This document shows positions 8,326-18,000 of a stretch of 53,648 nt of DNA, piece after piece (the stretch's first letter is position 1; each line of letters starts with the position of its first letter). The stretch is from CAYMGQ01 sp964390055 (GTDB lineage Bacteria > Bacillota > Clostridia > Peptostreptococcales > Natronincolaceae). The DNA lies in contig CAYMGQ010000014.1 of assembly GCA_964390055.1 (NCBI GenBank), forward strand, positions 1-53,648. The letters run 5' to 3'. The notes under the pieces were generated by a model. The model did no database searches. It was not told the origin of the DNA and saw only the letters and a program-made list of their open reading frames with translations. Both the position numbers and the translations under genes were made by a program.

Positions 8326-9807
8326 TTACTGTATCGACTCTGATTGTTGTGCCTCTTGTAAAATATCGCTCATTTGGTCAGCTATTTCCGTAAACGAGCT
8401 AAGTAGATTACCACCTTCATCTTTGTATGGCAAAATCGTATATTTAATGGTTGCTCCTGTCATGTTCTCGAATTCAGCCATAGCTGTAGCCTGTGTTTTG
8501 GTTAAAATCAGCACTAGACTAGCAGGCAAAACTTTTTGCTGAAAAGCATTGCTATCGCCCTGAATTGTAGTTTCAAGGTATTGAGATCGCTCTTCAACAG
8601 GTAGCTTACTTAAAGCCATATAAATATCAAATAAGCTTTCGCCCTTAGCATTTAGCATGTCAATAGCAGTAAGGTCATCAAAGACAACTGTTCCTACAGG
8701 CACAGTCCCACCAGCTGCCAAGATAGCTTCTTTGTCCAGTTCGTTTTCGCCGATAACTGGGGCATTCACATTTGGTACCTCACTTGTTTCTGCATCATCA
8801 AAAGCAGTATTCGTTTGAGGATTGCCTTTTTGTTGGATTACTACTCTAACTCTTAAGTGTGACCCAGGTAATAAAAGCCTTGTATTAATACCCTCTGTCG
8901 AAATAGGCAAGGTATATATTTCTTCAGTTGCTTCAACATTGGCAAGCCATGGGTTTCTAACTATCTTTTTGTCAGTAACATTTTTAAGTGTCAAATATTG
9001 ACCGCCTTGAGTATATATAGCTATATACTTGTTGAGCACAGCGTCTTTGTCTTCCCAGCGATAAATAATCTGCTTCATGGATTTTATTCCGTCGGAAGCG
9101 GAATAGACGACAGTGCCTAATTCATCATAGGATTTTTTAAGCATTTTATATGGTTCTATGTTATTTTCTTGAATGACTTCGCCTGCAAGCATGTCATTTT
9201 TTAATCTGATAACTGTAATTTCTTCTTGTTGACTATCCAAAAACAATTTCGCTCCAGCAATTAAGCTAATGATTACAATAATATAGCCACATGCCAATAG
9301 TATTTTTTTTAATTGACTTTTGCCAGAACTATAATTGCCAGCATCGCCTGTGATTTTTGCGTTTTTCGAAGCTTCTCTTTTGGCAATCTCAGCTGCAATT
9401 TTCTTTTCTTTTTCTAGCCGTTTTTGTTTTTCTCTTTCAATTTTTTTGATGTTACGCTGTTCAAGAGCCTCTTGTTTTTTGCGTTCTGCTTCCCTTTTTC
9501 TTTCATCAGGCACATCAAGGCCTGACTGGGAAGTCTCTTCTTTTTTGCGAGCCTCTCTTTCGGCCATTTCTCTTTTTTTTGCTTCCATTCTTTCAAGTGC
9601 TGTTTGAGGTTTTTGAATTCCAGGCGGAGTGGTCTTAGTCGAAGACTGATTAGTATGTGTATTTTGTTTAGGGTTAGGTTGCCCTACACGAATAATACGT
9701 CCGTCAGCCAGAAGAACAACACCTTTTTCAGCATCATGTTTGCCAACATAGACTTGGTCTCCAACCTTAACCTTTATTTCTGGTAAGTTGTTGTTTTGGT
9801 CGCTCAT
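8326..9807 (-). CDS. cpaB: CpaB/RcpC-like (SAF-domain) Tad protein with long cytoplasmic N-terminus
   Basis: 493 residues. Residues 10-45 form a small beta-rich piece (GDQVYVGKHDAEKGVVLLAD), 69-150 are a Lys/Glu/Arg-rich coiled coil, 168-190 a single membrane helix, and the outside part begins with the CpaB-like pattern DMLAGEVIQENNIE near 205-218, as in SAF domains. CpaB proteins are periplasmic/extracytoplasmic Tad parts that in some species bind pilins or peptidoglycan. The large charged cytoplasmic extension is unusual; Gram-negative CpaB begins almost directly with the membrane helix. It heads the cpaE-cpaF-tadB-tadC set. An SD-hairpin-ATG leader precedes it. Confidence 0.65.
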   Translation of the reverse strand: MSDQNNNLPEIKVKVGDQVYVGKHDAEKGVVLLADGRIIRVGQPNPKQNTHTNQSSTKTTPPGIQKPQTALERMEAKKREMAEREARKKEETSQSGLDVPDERKREAERKKQEALEQRNIKKIEREKQKRLEKEKKIAAEIAKREASKNAKITGDAGNYSSGKSQLKKILLACGYIIVIISLIAGAKLFLDSQQEEITVIRLKNDMLAGEVIQENNIEPYKMLKKSYDELGTVVYSASDGIKSMKQIIYRWEDKDAVLNKYIAIYTQGGQYLTLKNVTDKKIVRNPWLANVEATEEIYTLPISTEGINTRLLLPGSHLRVRVVIQQKGNPQTNTAFDDAETSEVPNVNAPVIGENELDKEAILAAGGTVPVGTVVFDDLTAIDMLNAKGESLFDIYMALSKLPVEERSQYLETTIQGDSNAFQQKVLPASLVLILTKTQATAMAEFENMTGATIKYTILPYKDEGGNLLSSFTEIADQMSDILQEAQQSESIQ

Positions 9808-9860
9808 AAATTTGCGGGCGTTTTGCTAGCTTCATAATTTAATATAAACGCCCTTCCTCC
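9805..9860 (-). promoter_or_regulatory. Stem-loop between Shine-Dalgarno and start codon (cpaB-like gene)
   Basis: GGAGG (complement of 9856-9860) is followed after two bases by the perfect stem GGGCGTTT/AAACGCCC (9846-9853 with 9816-9823, 22-base loop), then eight bases, then ATG at 9807. Linear spacing is 48 bases, far too long for initiation; folded spacing is 10. The rest of the gap to 9925 holds no gene. Confidence 0.7.
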
Positions 9861-9925
9861 TCTCATTGATATAGTGCATTTTAAATCATTGAGTTATTTA
9901 GCATTACTAGTAGGTTCAACACAAA

Positions 9926-10735
9926 TTATTCTGATAAAAAATTTTGTACTTCAATGTCGGTTAAAAAGTTTTCTATGTAAAATACTCCAGCACTTCCGTA
10001 TTTACGAAGTTCTATTTTAGCGATTTGCCCCGTTATTGGATTTTTAATAATCGCAAGTGTGCCGTCTATGGCGAAAAAAACAGAGTTTCCCGAAGGAGTG
10101 TCGATAGTTTTAATTGAGCCAATTCTATTGATATCAAAAATCTTTTTTAACATAGGTAGTTTATCTGGTGTCCAATCCACAACAAGCGATTCCACATCTC
10201 CTGTGGATGAAAAATAGGCTAAAAACAACGGATTTTCCACCTCATCTACAACCCTAACTCCTGCTCGCTGTTCTTCTAAAATATTGTAATAAAACCACGA
10301 TAAATTGTTATATGTTTTAATTTTCTTGACCGTATTGGCGATAGTGTCTATGTTGCTTTGAAATATGTCTGTTTTCAAAAATGCGTTTAATGTGAAGTCA
10401 AAATTGGTTTTTTTTATGCATGTATAAGGCATATCCATAATACTCTTGCTTTCTTCATCATAATCAACTTCTGCAGGGCAGTTGCCCAGAAGGGGAGCTG
10501 TTAACACCAATCTTTGCTCTAATGGCTCATATCTCCCTGCGAATTCCTCGGAATATAAAATATATGCACCGTCTTGCGAATAAAAATGCAAAGAATCATT
10601 ACTATAAATACAATGATTGTATGCTACTAGGTAATACAGGAGAGCTAAAGCACAACAGACTAGCAAAAATACTACCCCAATTGTGTATTTTTGTTTTATG
10701 TTTAACTTGGCAAAAGTCTTTTTTATGTTTTTCAA
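9926..10735 (-). CDS. Single-pass membrane protein at the head of the Tad-type operon
   Basis: A TTG at 10735 is the better start, because GGGAG lies eight bases before it; a GTG at 10744 overlaps the ribosome binding site. The protein is then 269 residues, with one membrane helix at about residues 18-38 (VFLLVCCALALLYYLVAY) and an extracytoplasmic remainder. No domain is recognised. It is the first gene after the promoter at 10806-10834 and is likely co-transcribed with the Tad-type genes, so a role in that machine is plausible but unproven. Confidence 0.6.
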   Translation of the reverse strand: MKNIKKTFAKLNIKQKYTIGVVFLLVCCALALLYYLVAYNHCIYSNDSLHFYSQDGAYILYSEEFAGRYEPLEQRLVLTAPLLGNCPAEVDYDEESKSIMDMPYTCIKKTNFDFTLNAFLKTDIFQSNIDTIANTVKKIKTYNNLSWFYYNILEEQRAGVRVVDEVENPLFLAYFSSTGDVESLVVDWTPDKLPMLKKIFDINRIGSIKTIDTPSGNSVFFAIDGTLAIIKNPITGQIAKIELRKYGSAGVFYIENFLTDIEVQNFLSE

Positions 10736-10763
10736 AAAATCCACTCCCTAAAAGACACTTTTT

Positions 10764-10786
10764 TGAGTATTAACTATGAGTATTAA
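10764..10786 (-). repeat. Two direct repeats of TTAATACTCA in the operon leader
   Basis: The ten-base sequence occurs at 10764-10773 and 10777-10786, a 13-base period, in the untranslated leader between promoter and first gene. It could be a protein or RNA binding site, or chance. Confidence 0.4.
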
Positions 10787-10805
10787 GTTAAACCGTCTGT
10801 AGATT

Positions 10806-10834
10806 AAGATACCACTTTTTTGCTTTTTAGTCAA
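10806..10834 (-). promoter_or_regulatory. Promoter of the Tad-type operon
   Basis: Minus strand: -35 TTGACT (10829-10834), 17-bp spacer ending in GTGG, -10 TATCTT (10806-10811). Spacing and flanks match the other promoters in the window; the -10 is weaker. Confidence 0.6.
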
Positions 10835-10864
10835 ATCGGGAAGATAGAATGTAAGCTCATAGAA

Positions 10865-10896
10865 ATTCATCCCCCTTAAACAGACAGGGGATGAAT
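10865..10896 (-). terminator. Hairpin after the RCC1/Big_2 gene, possible weak terminator
   Basis: ATTCATCCCC pairs perfectly over ten bases with GGGGATGAAT (12-base loop), about 20 bp after the stop codon of the upstream gene. The T-run is poor (AATTTCTAT), so termination efficiency is uncertain. Confidence 0.45.
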
Positions 10897-10915
10897 CTAA
10901 TGTTAGTATATAATG

Positions 10916-13900
10916 TTACTTTTCAAACACCACAGGAATCACCATTGGCTTAAACACTGGTGCGTGTGATGTACTAGTTGTTTCTGAAGTAATAAAAATG
11001 TACATTGTTTGTGTCTTAGAAGACAAATTGTCAATTGGAATCTTGATATTCAGTTCATTTTTAGACACAACTGCAATTCTATCAAGATTTTGGCCATTAC
11101 CATCCCTAGTAGTTTGGACAAAAACACTATCTTCTGTAACCGAAGATGGCAATATGTTTTGGTTAAAGGTGATTTTAAGGGTTCTATTAAAGGGCACGCC
11201 CATAGCCGCAGGCATTTCACAGAAGAAATCTGCTGGATACGGGATCACTATATTAACTTTAGCAATTGGTGTTTTTTGATTCTTTTTATATAAATACAAA
11301 GTAGTTTTCCCAGGGTGTTTTGCCTGTATAACACCTTTGCCTAAATAGGCAATAGCATTTTCATCAACGCTGACAGTAAAATAATCGTCAAAATATTTTT
11401 CGAGGTCAACACCCTTTACTATACCTGTAGCATTTATTTGATATTTCTGGTCTTGTTGTAGGGTTATTGCTGGGATATCCTTATTTGTTTCTTTTGGTTT
11501 TTCTATTTCTGTTGCTACCTTATCAAGCCTAATATTAATACTGTCTTCAATATAAGGGGCTTTAATAACATTAATGTGTACAATAAGTGCTGCCGTGCCA
11601 ACATCAGAAGATATTACGCACGTAGTTTTGCCAACCTTTTTACCTATTAATGTTGTGCCAACGATATCTGCGATGGAGGTATCTTTAGACTGATATTGAA
11701 TATTTGCAGTTTTGCTATAATTAACAACCCTTGCATTAAGCTCAATTTTCCCCCCTAAAACAATTTCTAATTCACCCTTCTCATTCAATGGATTATTTAA
11801 TACTAAGCGAGGGTTTAAAGAAGAATGATTATTGTCATCATTGTTTTTGGATGGCAAAACATTCACCACAATAGTTTTTGTAGTATTATTGGTTGGCAAT
11901 GTGATTGTTAATATTGAAGTACCCGTAGCAACACCTGTTACTCGTCCATCTTGCGAAACAGCAATATTTAAATTGCTGGATGAATAAGTTAATTGATTTG
12001 TAATATTCGCTGGATGTGCGTAAACTGGAATGCGTTGTGATTCTCCGACTCTTATAGTCATAGACTCAGGAGCATCAATAATTGTGCTAACATCTACAGT
12101 TACAGGGATTAAAAGTGGACTTACAGCCTTGTTACTGGTAAGCCTGATATAAGTTGTTCCCGCTCCTACTGCAGTGACCTTATTGGTATTAGTGTCAACA
12201 GTACAAACTTGAGGGTTATCACTAGTAATAACAATGTCGCTTTCTTTTCCTGATGGGGTTGTACTATACGAAAGAGTTTGTGACTCCCCTACTATTAGAT
12301 TGATTTCCTGCATCGAACTATTGATCACAAACATATCATCACTAGGAATTGTTCCAGAACTTTTTACAGTTAATAGAAAATCTTTATGTGTAATTGCATG
12401 GGGATGATTAATTCTGATGGTAGCCTTGCCTTCGAAAACACCTTGAAATGTCCCTATAGATGGGTTGATTTTCAATAAATATTCCGCACCATCAATTATG
12501 CTATAGGACATATTGGTTGCCTCATCTTTCGGGGTTACATAATTCATAACATTGATTAATTCATCAACATAAAGAGATGTAGGCATATCTATAGCAAAGC
12601 CAATATCAATTTTTTCAATGACAGGGTCTACGATATCTATTTGTTTTGAGGTAATGCATTCTGGTAAGCCCTGAAGATTCCAAAGCTCTAAATCTATTGT
12701 GTTAGATATAGAGGTAATGGCTTTCGCTTTTGTGTAATATCGTGATATGCCATTATCGGTAGATATAAGTTCTGGCATTGTAAAGGACACTACATTATCT
12801 TGACTCGCCCTTAATTCAAAATCTATTCCATATGCATATTGAGATGGGGCAAGAAAAATAACATCTAATCCAGAATCGTCGCCTATAACTATATCCTTTA
12901 GTCCATGCTCAAATGCAATCTCGTCGTATGTATCCACAGCTATATTGAATGTTAAGAAAAATAGTACTTGAGGGGCAGCTTCTGGCTCAGTAGGAATTGG
13001 TCTGTCGCAAATAGCTATAGTGACCAGACCTGCTCGTAATCCCTGCACTTCCAATCCTTTCAAAATGTTGTCCTGAGACCATATTTCAGAAAAAATAAGG
13101 TTATCTTGTGATTCAAAATTAGTTTCTGCAAATAAATTGGGCCTATTAATAGAATTGAATGATATTGTTGTTGTTTCACCAGGGGCTATGTTATAATGCG
13201 TTATAGTCGGGCTAATATCAGAGGCATAAAAAGGATATATTATGTTGTTCCATTGTCCAAACAGCGGGCAAAGCTGATTAATATACACAACATCCATGCC
13301 CACATGACCAAATTGATTCATATTATTGTTCCCAGCTGCACATATTGCAGTGGTTATAGGTGTTTCCAGTGCACATATTAAAGTTTGCGAAGATACAGCT
13401 AATTTATGGATAGTTGTGTTTTTGTCGTTCAAAAATAAAGGGTGTGTGTCAGCGTTCAAAAAACCTTCATTGTTTAACCAAGTAATGTTATTTATGTTTT
13501 CAGTGTTGTTATAGCCAAAATATGATACATAAGCTTTATTTGTATTTGGGCTTGTTAGCCAAAACACAAAACCTTCATTAAGAAATCCAAAGCATTTTTT
13601 TGATGTTGAAAACTGAAAATTATCATCTTCTTTGATAAAGCCAGTATATCGTATACCATGAATCTCAATATCAGACCCCAAAATGTCTGCAAAGTTTTTA
13701 TTTATTAAAGCATCTACCCCTATATCTTCTGATTCCAAATCCGAAGCATCAAGCGTGTCAAAAAGACTGGTGAAGACAAAGATTTCTGGTGTAACCTCTT
13801 CTCCCTCTTCGTAAGCGTTAAATACAGGACATTTTTCTTTTAGAAAATGTGAAACAGTAATGCTATTAGTAACTGCATAGAATTCGTTTGAAGCATGGAT

Positions 13901-14797
13901 ATGATAATTGCTGGCAACTTGACCTTCATTAAAATAGTACAGCTCATCCAATGCTTTGACATTGGTCACAAAAGAAAAATCATAAACAATGTTAGGCAAG
14001 AAGTCAGTAGCACTTTGTTTTGCACCATTTGAAGGATTGCCCGTATTGTTTCCCGCAAAATAGACATTGCCTTCAGGGGAGTCATCTATTAAAACGGTAA
14101 AATGCAAACCTGCGGCCATGTCCTTAACTATAACGGGTTCTCCATATACATCTGTTACGTTTGTAGCTATTTCAATCACAGGTACACTATCTATATCAAG
14201 CACCTTTTGGACATCCTCAGACAAACCGAGCTGTCCATGCGAATTATCCCCGCTACCATAAAATTTGCCAATATCGGTTTTAAAAATTGTAAAGTCACCA
14301 TTGCCTTGAATATCAGCGATATGCCCCATAGCCTCTACGGGGAGTTCTACCTCTGTAAAAGATGTAATAATAAGGTCATCGCTAGCAACGCCGAGCTTAC
14401 CGTTATAGTTACGACCGCAAGCATATACATGCCCCGATTCAGTCAATAAAAAAGAAGCATTATTTAAGGCCCAAACCTTTATAATTTTAGATTCTGGCAA
14501 ACCAACGAGGATTTCGGTTAATTTAAAATAATCCTCAGTGTCTTTTGTGCCCAATGCACCATATGTATTGATGCCCTGCACAAATAGTTTTTGATTACCG
14601 TCATTATTATAAAGATATAAACTATGGGTGTCAGAGACCGAAAAATCAACAACATATTGGAATATTTCGTCCTCGCTTATAATATAGGAATTACCATATA
14701 CATTATGCATTCTAAAGCCCCCTATTATAATCAATGTAACTAAAGTAATACAAAAGAAAGCAATAGTTAGTTTGGTATGTTGATGTGATGTTCTCAA
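10916..14797 (-). CDS. Large RCC1-repeat and Big_2 surface protein
   Basis: The start is probably TTG at 14797: AAGGAGG lies ten bases upstream, while an earlier GTG at 14818 lies upstream of that site. The protein has 1293 residues. A signal anchor occupies about residues 9-30 (LTIAFFCITLVTLIIIGGF). RCC1-type propeller repeats follow over roughly the first 400-500 residues (VYACGRNYNGKLG, FYGSGDNSHGQLGL, AICAAGNNNMNQFG). Then come at least three Big_2 Ig-like domains (INLIVGESQTLSYSTTPSG with KVTAVGAGTTYI, and MTIRVGESQRI with GRVTGVATGTS), and finally a Big_5-like end (LKITFNQNILPSSVTEDSV). There is no LPXTG or SLH motif. It has its own promoter and lies between the SecA-like locus and the Tad-type operon. 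An exported adhesin or filament component is likely. Confidence 0.75.
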   Translation of the reverse strand: MRTSHQHTKLTIAFFCITLVTLIIIGGFRMHNVYGNSYIISEDEIFQYVVDFSVSDTHSLYLYNNDGNQKLFVQGINTYGALGTKDTEDYFKLTEILVGLPESKIIKVWALNNASFLLTESGHVYACGRNYNGKLGVASDDLIITSFTEVELPVEAMGHIADIQGNGDFTIFKTDIGKFYGSGDNSHGQLGLSEDVQKVLDIDSVPVIEIATNVTDVYGEPVIVKDMAAGLHFTVLIDDSPEGNVYFAGNNTGNPSNGAKQSATDFLPNIVYDFSFVTNVKALDELYYFNEGQVASNYHIHASNEFYAVTNSITVSHFLKEKCPVFNAYEEGEEVTPEIFVFTSLFDTLDASDLESEDIGVDALINKNFADILGSDIEIHGIRYTGFIKEDDNFQFSTSKKCFGFLNEGFVFWLTSPNTNKAYVSYFGYNNTENINNITWLNNEGFLNADTHPLFLNDKNTTIHKLAVSSQTLICALETPITTAICAAGNNNMNQFGHVGMDVVYINQLCPLFGQWNNIIYPFYASDISPTITHYNIAPGETTTISFNSINRPNLFAETNFESQDNLIFSEIWSQDNILKGLEVQGLRAGLVTIAICDRPIPTEPEAAPQVLFFLTFNIAVDTYDEIAFEHGLKDIVIGDDSGLDVIFLAPSQYAYGIDFELRASQDNVVSFTMPELISTDNGISRYYTKAKAITSISNTIDLELWNLQGLPECITSKQIDIVDPVIEKIDIGFAIDMPTSLYVDELINVMNYVTPKDEATNMSYSIIDGAEYLLKINPSIGTFQGVFEGKATIRINHPHAITHKDFLLTVKSSGTIPSDDMFVINSSMQEINLIVGESQTLSYSTTPSGKESDIVITSDNPQVCTVDTNTNKVTAVGAGTTYIRLTSNKAVSPLLIPVTVDVSTIIDAPESMTIRVGESQRIPVYAHPANITNQLTYSSSNLNIAVSQDGRVTGVATGTSILTITLPTNNTTKTIVVNVLPSKNNDDNNHSSLNPRLVLNNPLNEKGELEIVLGGKIELNARVVNYSKTANIQYQSKDTSIADIVGTTLIGKKVGKTTCVISSDVGTAALIVHINVIKAPYIEDSINIRLDKVATEIEKPKETNKDIPAITLQQDQKYQINATGIVKGVDLEKYFDDYFTVSVDENAIAYLGKGVIQAKHPGKTTLYLYKKNQKTPIAKVNIVIPYPADFFCEMPAAMGVPFNRTLKITFNQNILPSSVTEDSVFVQTTRDGNGQNLDRIAVVSKNELNIKIPIDNLSSKTQTMYIFITSETTSTSHAPVFKPMVIPVVFEK

Positions 14798-14918
14798 TTT
14801 GTTGAAACCTCCTTGCACGAGATATATGTGGCAGATAAGAAAATATTATTCTTTCAAAATATTTAATAACGCTTGATAAGTTTGTGAAGTTAGTATGAAT
14901 AAATAAAATTCTTTGTTC

Positions 14919-14947
14919 ATTGTACATCAGTATTGATGTTTTGTCAA
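14919..14947 (-). promoter_or_regulatory. Promoter of the RCC1/Big_2 gene
   Basis: -35 TTGACA (14942-14947), 17-bp spacer ending GATG, -10 TACAAT (14919-14924). It leaves a leader of roughly 110 bases before the TTG start. Nothing else is seen in the leader. Confidence 0.75.
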
Positions 14948-14962
14948 ATAAATCAGCAAACA

Positions 14963-14990
14963 AAAGAGAAGGGCTTAGACCCTTCTCTTT
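14963..14990 (-). terminator. Rho-independent terminator of the radical SAM/giant-protein operon
   Basis: An 11-base-pair stem (AAAGAGAAGGG with CCCTTCTCTTT, six-base loop) lies about 28 bp after the stop of the 1480-residue gene, followed on the minus strand by TTGTTTG. It cleanly separates this operon from the next promoter. Confidence 0.85.
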
Positions 14991-15017
14991 GTTATATCTA
15001 GCTTAATGCAATATTAG

Positions 15018-18000
15018 TTATTCATTTGTGTCTTCATCTGTGTCTTTTGCAGCCAAAAAACTAAAAGGGTTTTTACTTACTTGGTCGTTAGCGACATTTT
15101 TGCCACCTATAATATAGTTGTCGGAGCTAGGTGTTTCGATATGTTTAATAGAGCTAGTAGTGTTCTGCATAAACTCTTCTGCATTCTTTTGGTTTTCTTC
15201 TTTGCGTTTCTGTATTTCTGCAGGTTCTAAATTTTCGGGGTTATTGTTAATAAAGTTTACTACCTTCAAAACGCGTGCAACATTACCAAATGCATCCTCA
15301 ACGGTTGCGACTGCTGTGACAAACTTGCTTGTCGTGAATGTGTGAGTATATTGTCCCGCATCAAACGCAGGAGCAAGGGGTTGCGACTCTTCTACACCAT
15401 TTTTATCAATTGTCGCTACAGAATATGTAGTTGCGTGATTATTTTTGAGGTTTTGGACAAATGTTTTAATAAAACTATCATTTATATCTTCAAGCAAACT
15501 ATCATAGAAGGTATCTTGTTCAAAGATAGTAGCAATATCAGCCTTCCCTATGTCACTCATCACATTGATAATAGGTTGTGTGAGTATATTGGGCTTAATA
15601 ATGGCATAAGAACTAATGGCGTTGACCACAGCTTCATTATCTAAGATAGATACCTTTATCTCATAAATCCCAGCGGCTAATTTTTGTCCCGTCTTACCAT
15701 TGACCCACCATACAGGGAAATTATAAGGTAACACATCACTATCAATTCCTGCCTCTCCCACACCCAAACTTACGCTGGTGCGTGTAGAGCGTACAATTTC
15801 TTGAGACATGCAATCGATAACATCAATTTGTAGCGTTTGTTTTGTATTAGTAGCGTAATTAACATAATGTAGGTCAAAATTAGTAATGTTGCTCACATTT
15901 TTGAATGCATAAATATGTTTTTTGCCTGCCCCCTGTTGTACAACGTCTTTATCTGCAATGAATTTTTGATTTTGTATGGACTCATCAACAACGAGTGAAG
16001 TAAGGTATGTTGGGATAATATCTATATTTTCTTCAAATGTATAAATATTATTTTCATTACCTATTGTCATCCCAGCATTATTCTCAACAAATATATGCAC
16101 ATAGCTTTTGCCTGGTGCCTTAATATCAATATCAAGGCTGATATCTTCACCATTATAATTTGATATATCTACCCAACCATTTGTTCTTCCTAAATTAGCA
16201 GGGGTGTTAGTTCCACTAACAGTCAAGTCAGGTGGAGTCGGGTTGTCGGTGATAGCATATTTGGCACTTCTAATGCCCGAAATATCATCCTGTGCTGACA
16301 AATGCATTGTGATATAGCCTATCGTTTGTCCTGCTTCATTCAGCTCGCCTATAATGTTTTTTGTAAGATTAACTACGGGAGCAGTAGTATCTACTTGTGT
16401 TGGTATAGGACTTGTTCGCATTTGTTCGTTACCAGCATTATCCTGCATGTACACATGCACATAATGACTACCTTCTGGAAATAACACAGAAAATTGTGCA
16501 GTTGTAGGTGATATAGAGGTCCAAGAATCGTCAACTATAGGTGGGGATGCCTCGGGAGTAATTATATATCTAACATCTTTCATTTGAGACCCGCCATTGT
16601 CCAAAACCTTAATATCAAATCGTGGCTTTTCCCAATACCAACCATATTTTTGAGGATATTCTTGACTTGGCTGGAAATCTATCATTTCGGGCAAAATTAA
16701 GTCAACCTTGTATGGGCTAAATGAACGATAGATATTTTGGGAGTCTGGGACATTTGGGTCAAATGTGCCTTTTTCTACCCAAACATGCACATAATGCTCT
16801 CCACTAGATTGACCTGTTATAGGGTTATGATAAACAGCCCCACCATTAGTAATTGGCATCAGCTTCCAAGCACTATCATTATTTGCTGGACGAACAGGAG
16901 AGTCAGTCTCTGCTATCCGAATTTTTGCACAAGGAGCACCTGTGGGCTTTTCGATATTTGTGACTACTGGTATTTTGGAGTTAATCCAATTTGCGTTGGG
17001 TTCGGGGTTAATAGAGATAAGTGGCGTAGTCTTATCAGCTTTTAAATTAGTTACAGTACTAGACGTGACATTGCCAGCCATATCTTCCACTGTAACCACA
17101 CAGATAATGTTGTTTTCATATGTGTCTTCTGCTATATCAATCATATACGAAGAATTATGCTGATGTGTTACTGAAGCAGATAAGTCAATTTCGTGTGCTC
17201 CACCCTCCGAGCCATCTTCTTTATACCATACATACTTAATGTTTTTAAGGGGTGCACCACTTGTTGGGTCAAGAACAGTTGCAGTAATAATAGGCTTATA
17301 CATCCACATGTCTGCAGAAGATGTAAGAGCTAAATTTGGTGCAGTTAAATCTACTTTATATGGGCCAAAGGTTTTGCGTATGGCTGGATGAATCCCATCT
17401 TCCACAATAATATGGACATAGTGGCTATTCGTTGTTTTCCCTGCAGAAACAGTATTATAAGCAAATTCTCGACTCACACCAGATGTAAGGACTTTCCATG
17501 ATGAACTATTGTTAGCAGGAGGTGTAGGCGATGTCGTTTCTGCAATCTGTATTTTTGTTACGGGAGCTCCTACAGGCTTACTAAATGTGAGCACGGGCTG
17601 TATTGCTTGATTAATCCATGCCGAAATAGGCGCAGGGCTAATAGCAACAGCCGCAGTTGTGTTGTCAATTTTAATGTTATTAATAGTTTTTGTGCCACAA
17701 TTACCAGCCTTGTCATAGGCTGTAATCTCAATACCGATATTATCATAATGTGAATCTGCGTCAATAGTAATTGTTTTGGAAAGATTTTTTGCGTTTTTTG
17801 GTATTTGTCCATTTGCAACTGTCCAATTATATGTGGTTAATGTTTTATTAGTAGCACGATTAACAACCTTGACCGATACTTTGTCAAGGTTAGAGCTTGT
17901 ACCAGATGAGTTCACAGCATTATTCAAAAATCTATCATCAATATTTATTGTAACACTAGCAACAGCCAGCCAAGTATCTTGAACAGCATTATGAGTAACC

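Noticed and set aside
10865..10896. IS605-type left end, because GGGGATGAAT resembles GGGATGAA
   Set aside because: The stem is a simple ten-base perfect repeat without the bulged T and without the following GGCT, so it fits a hairpin or terminator better.
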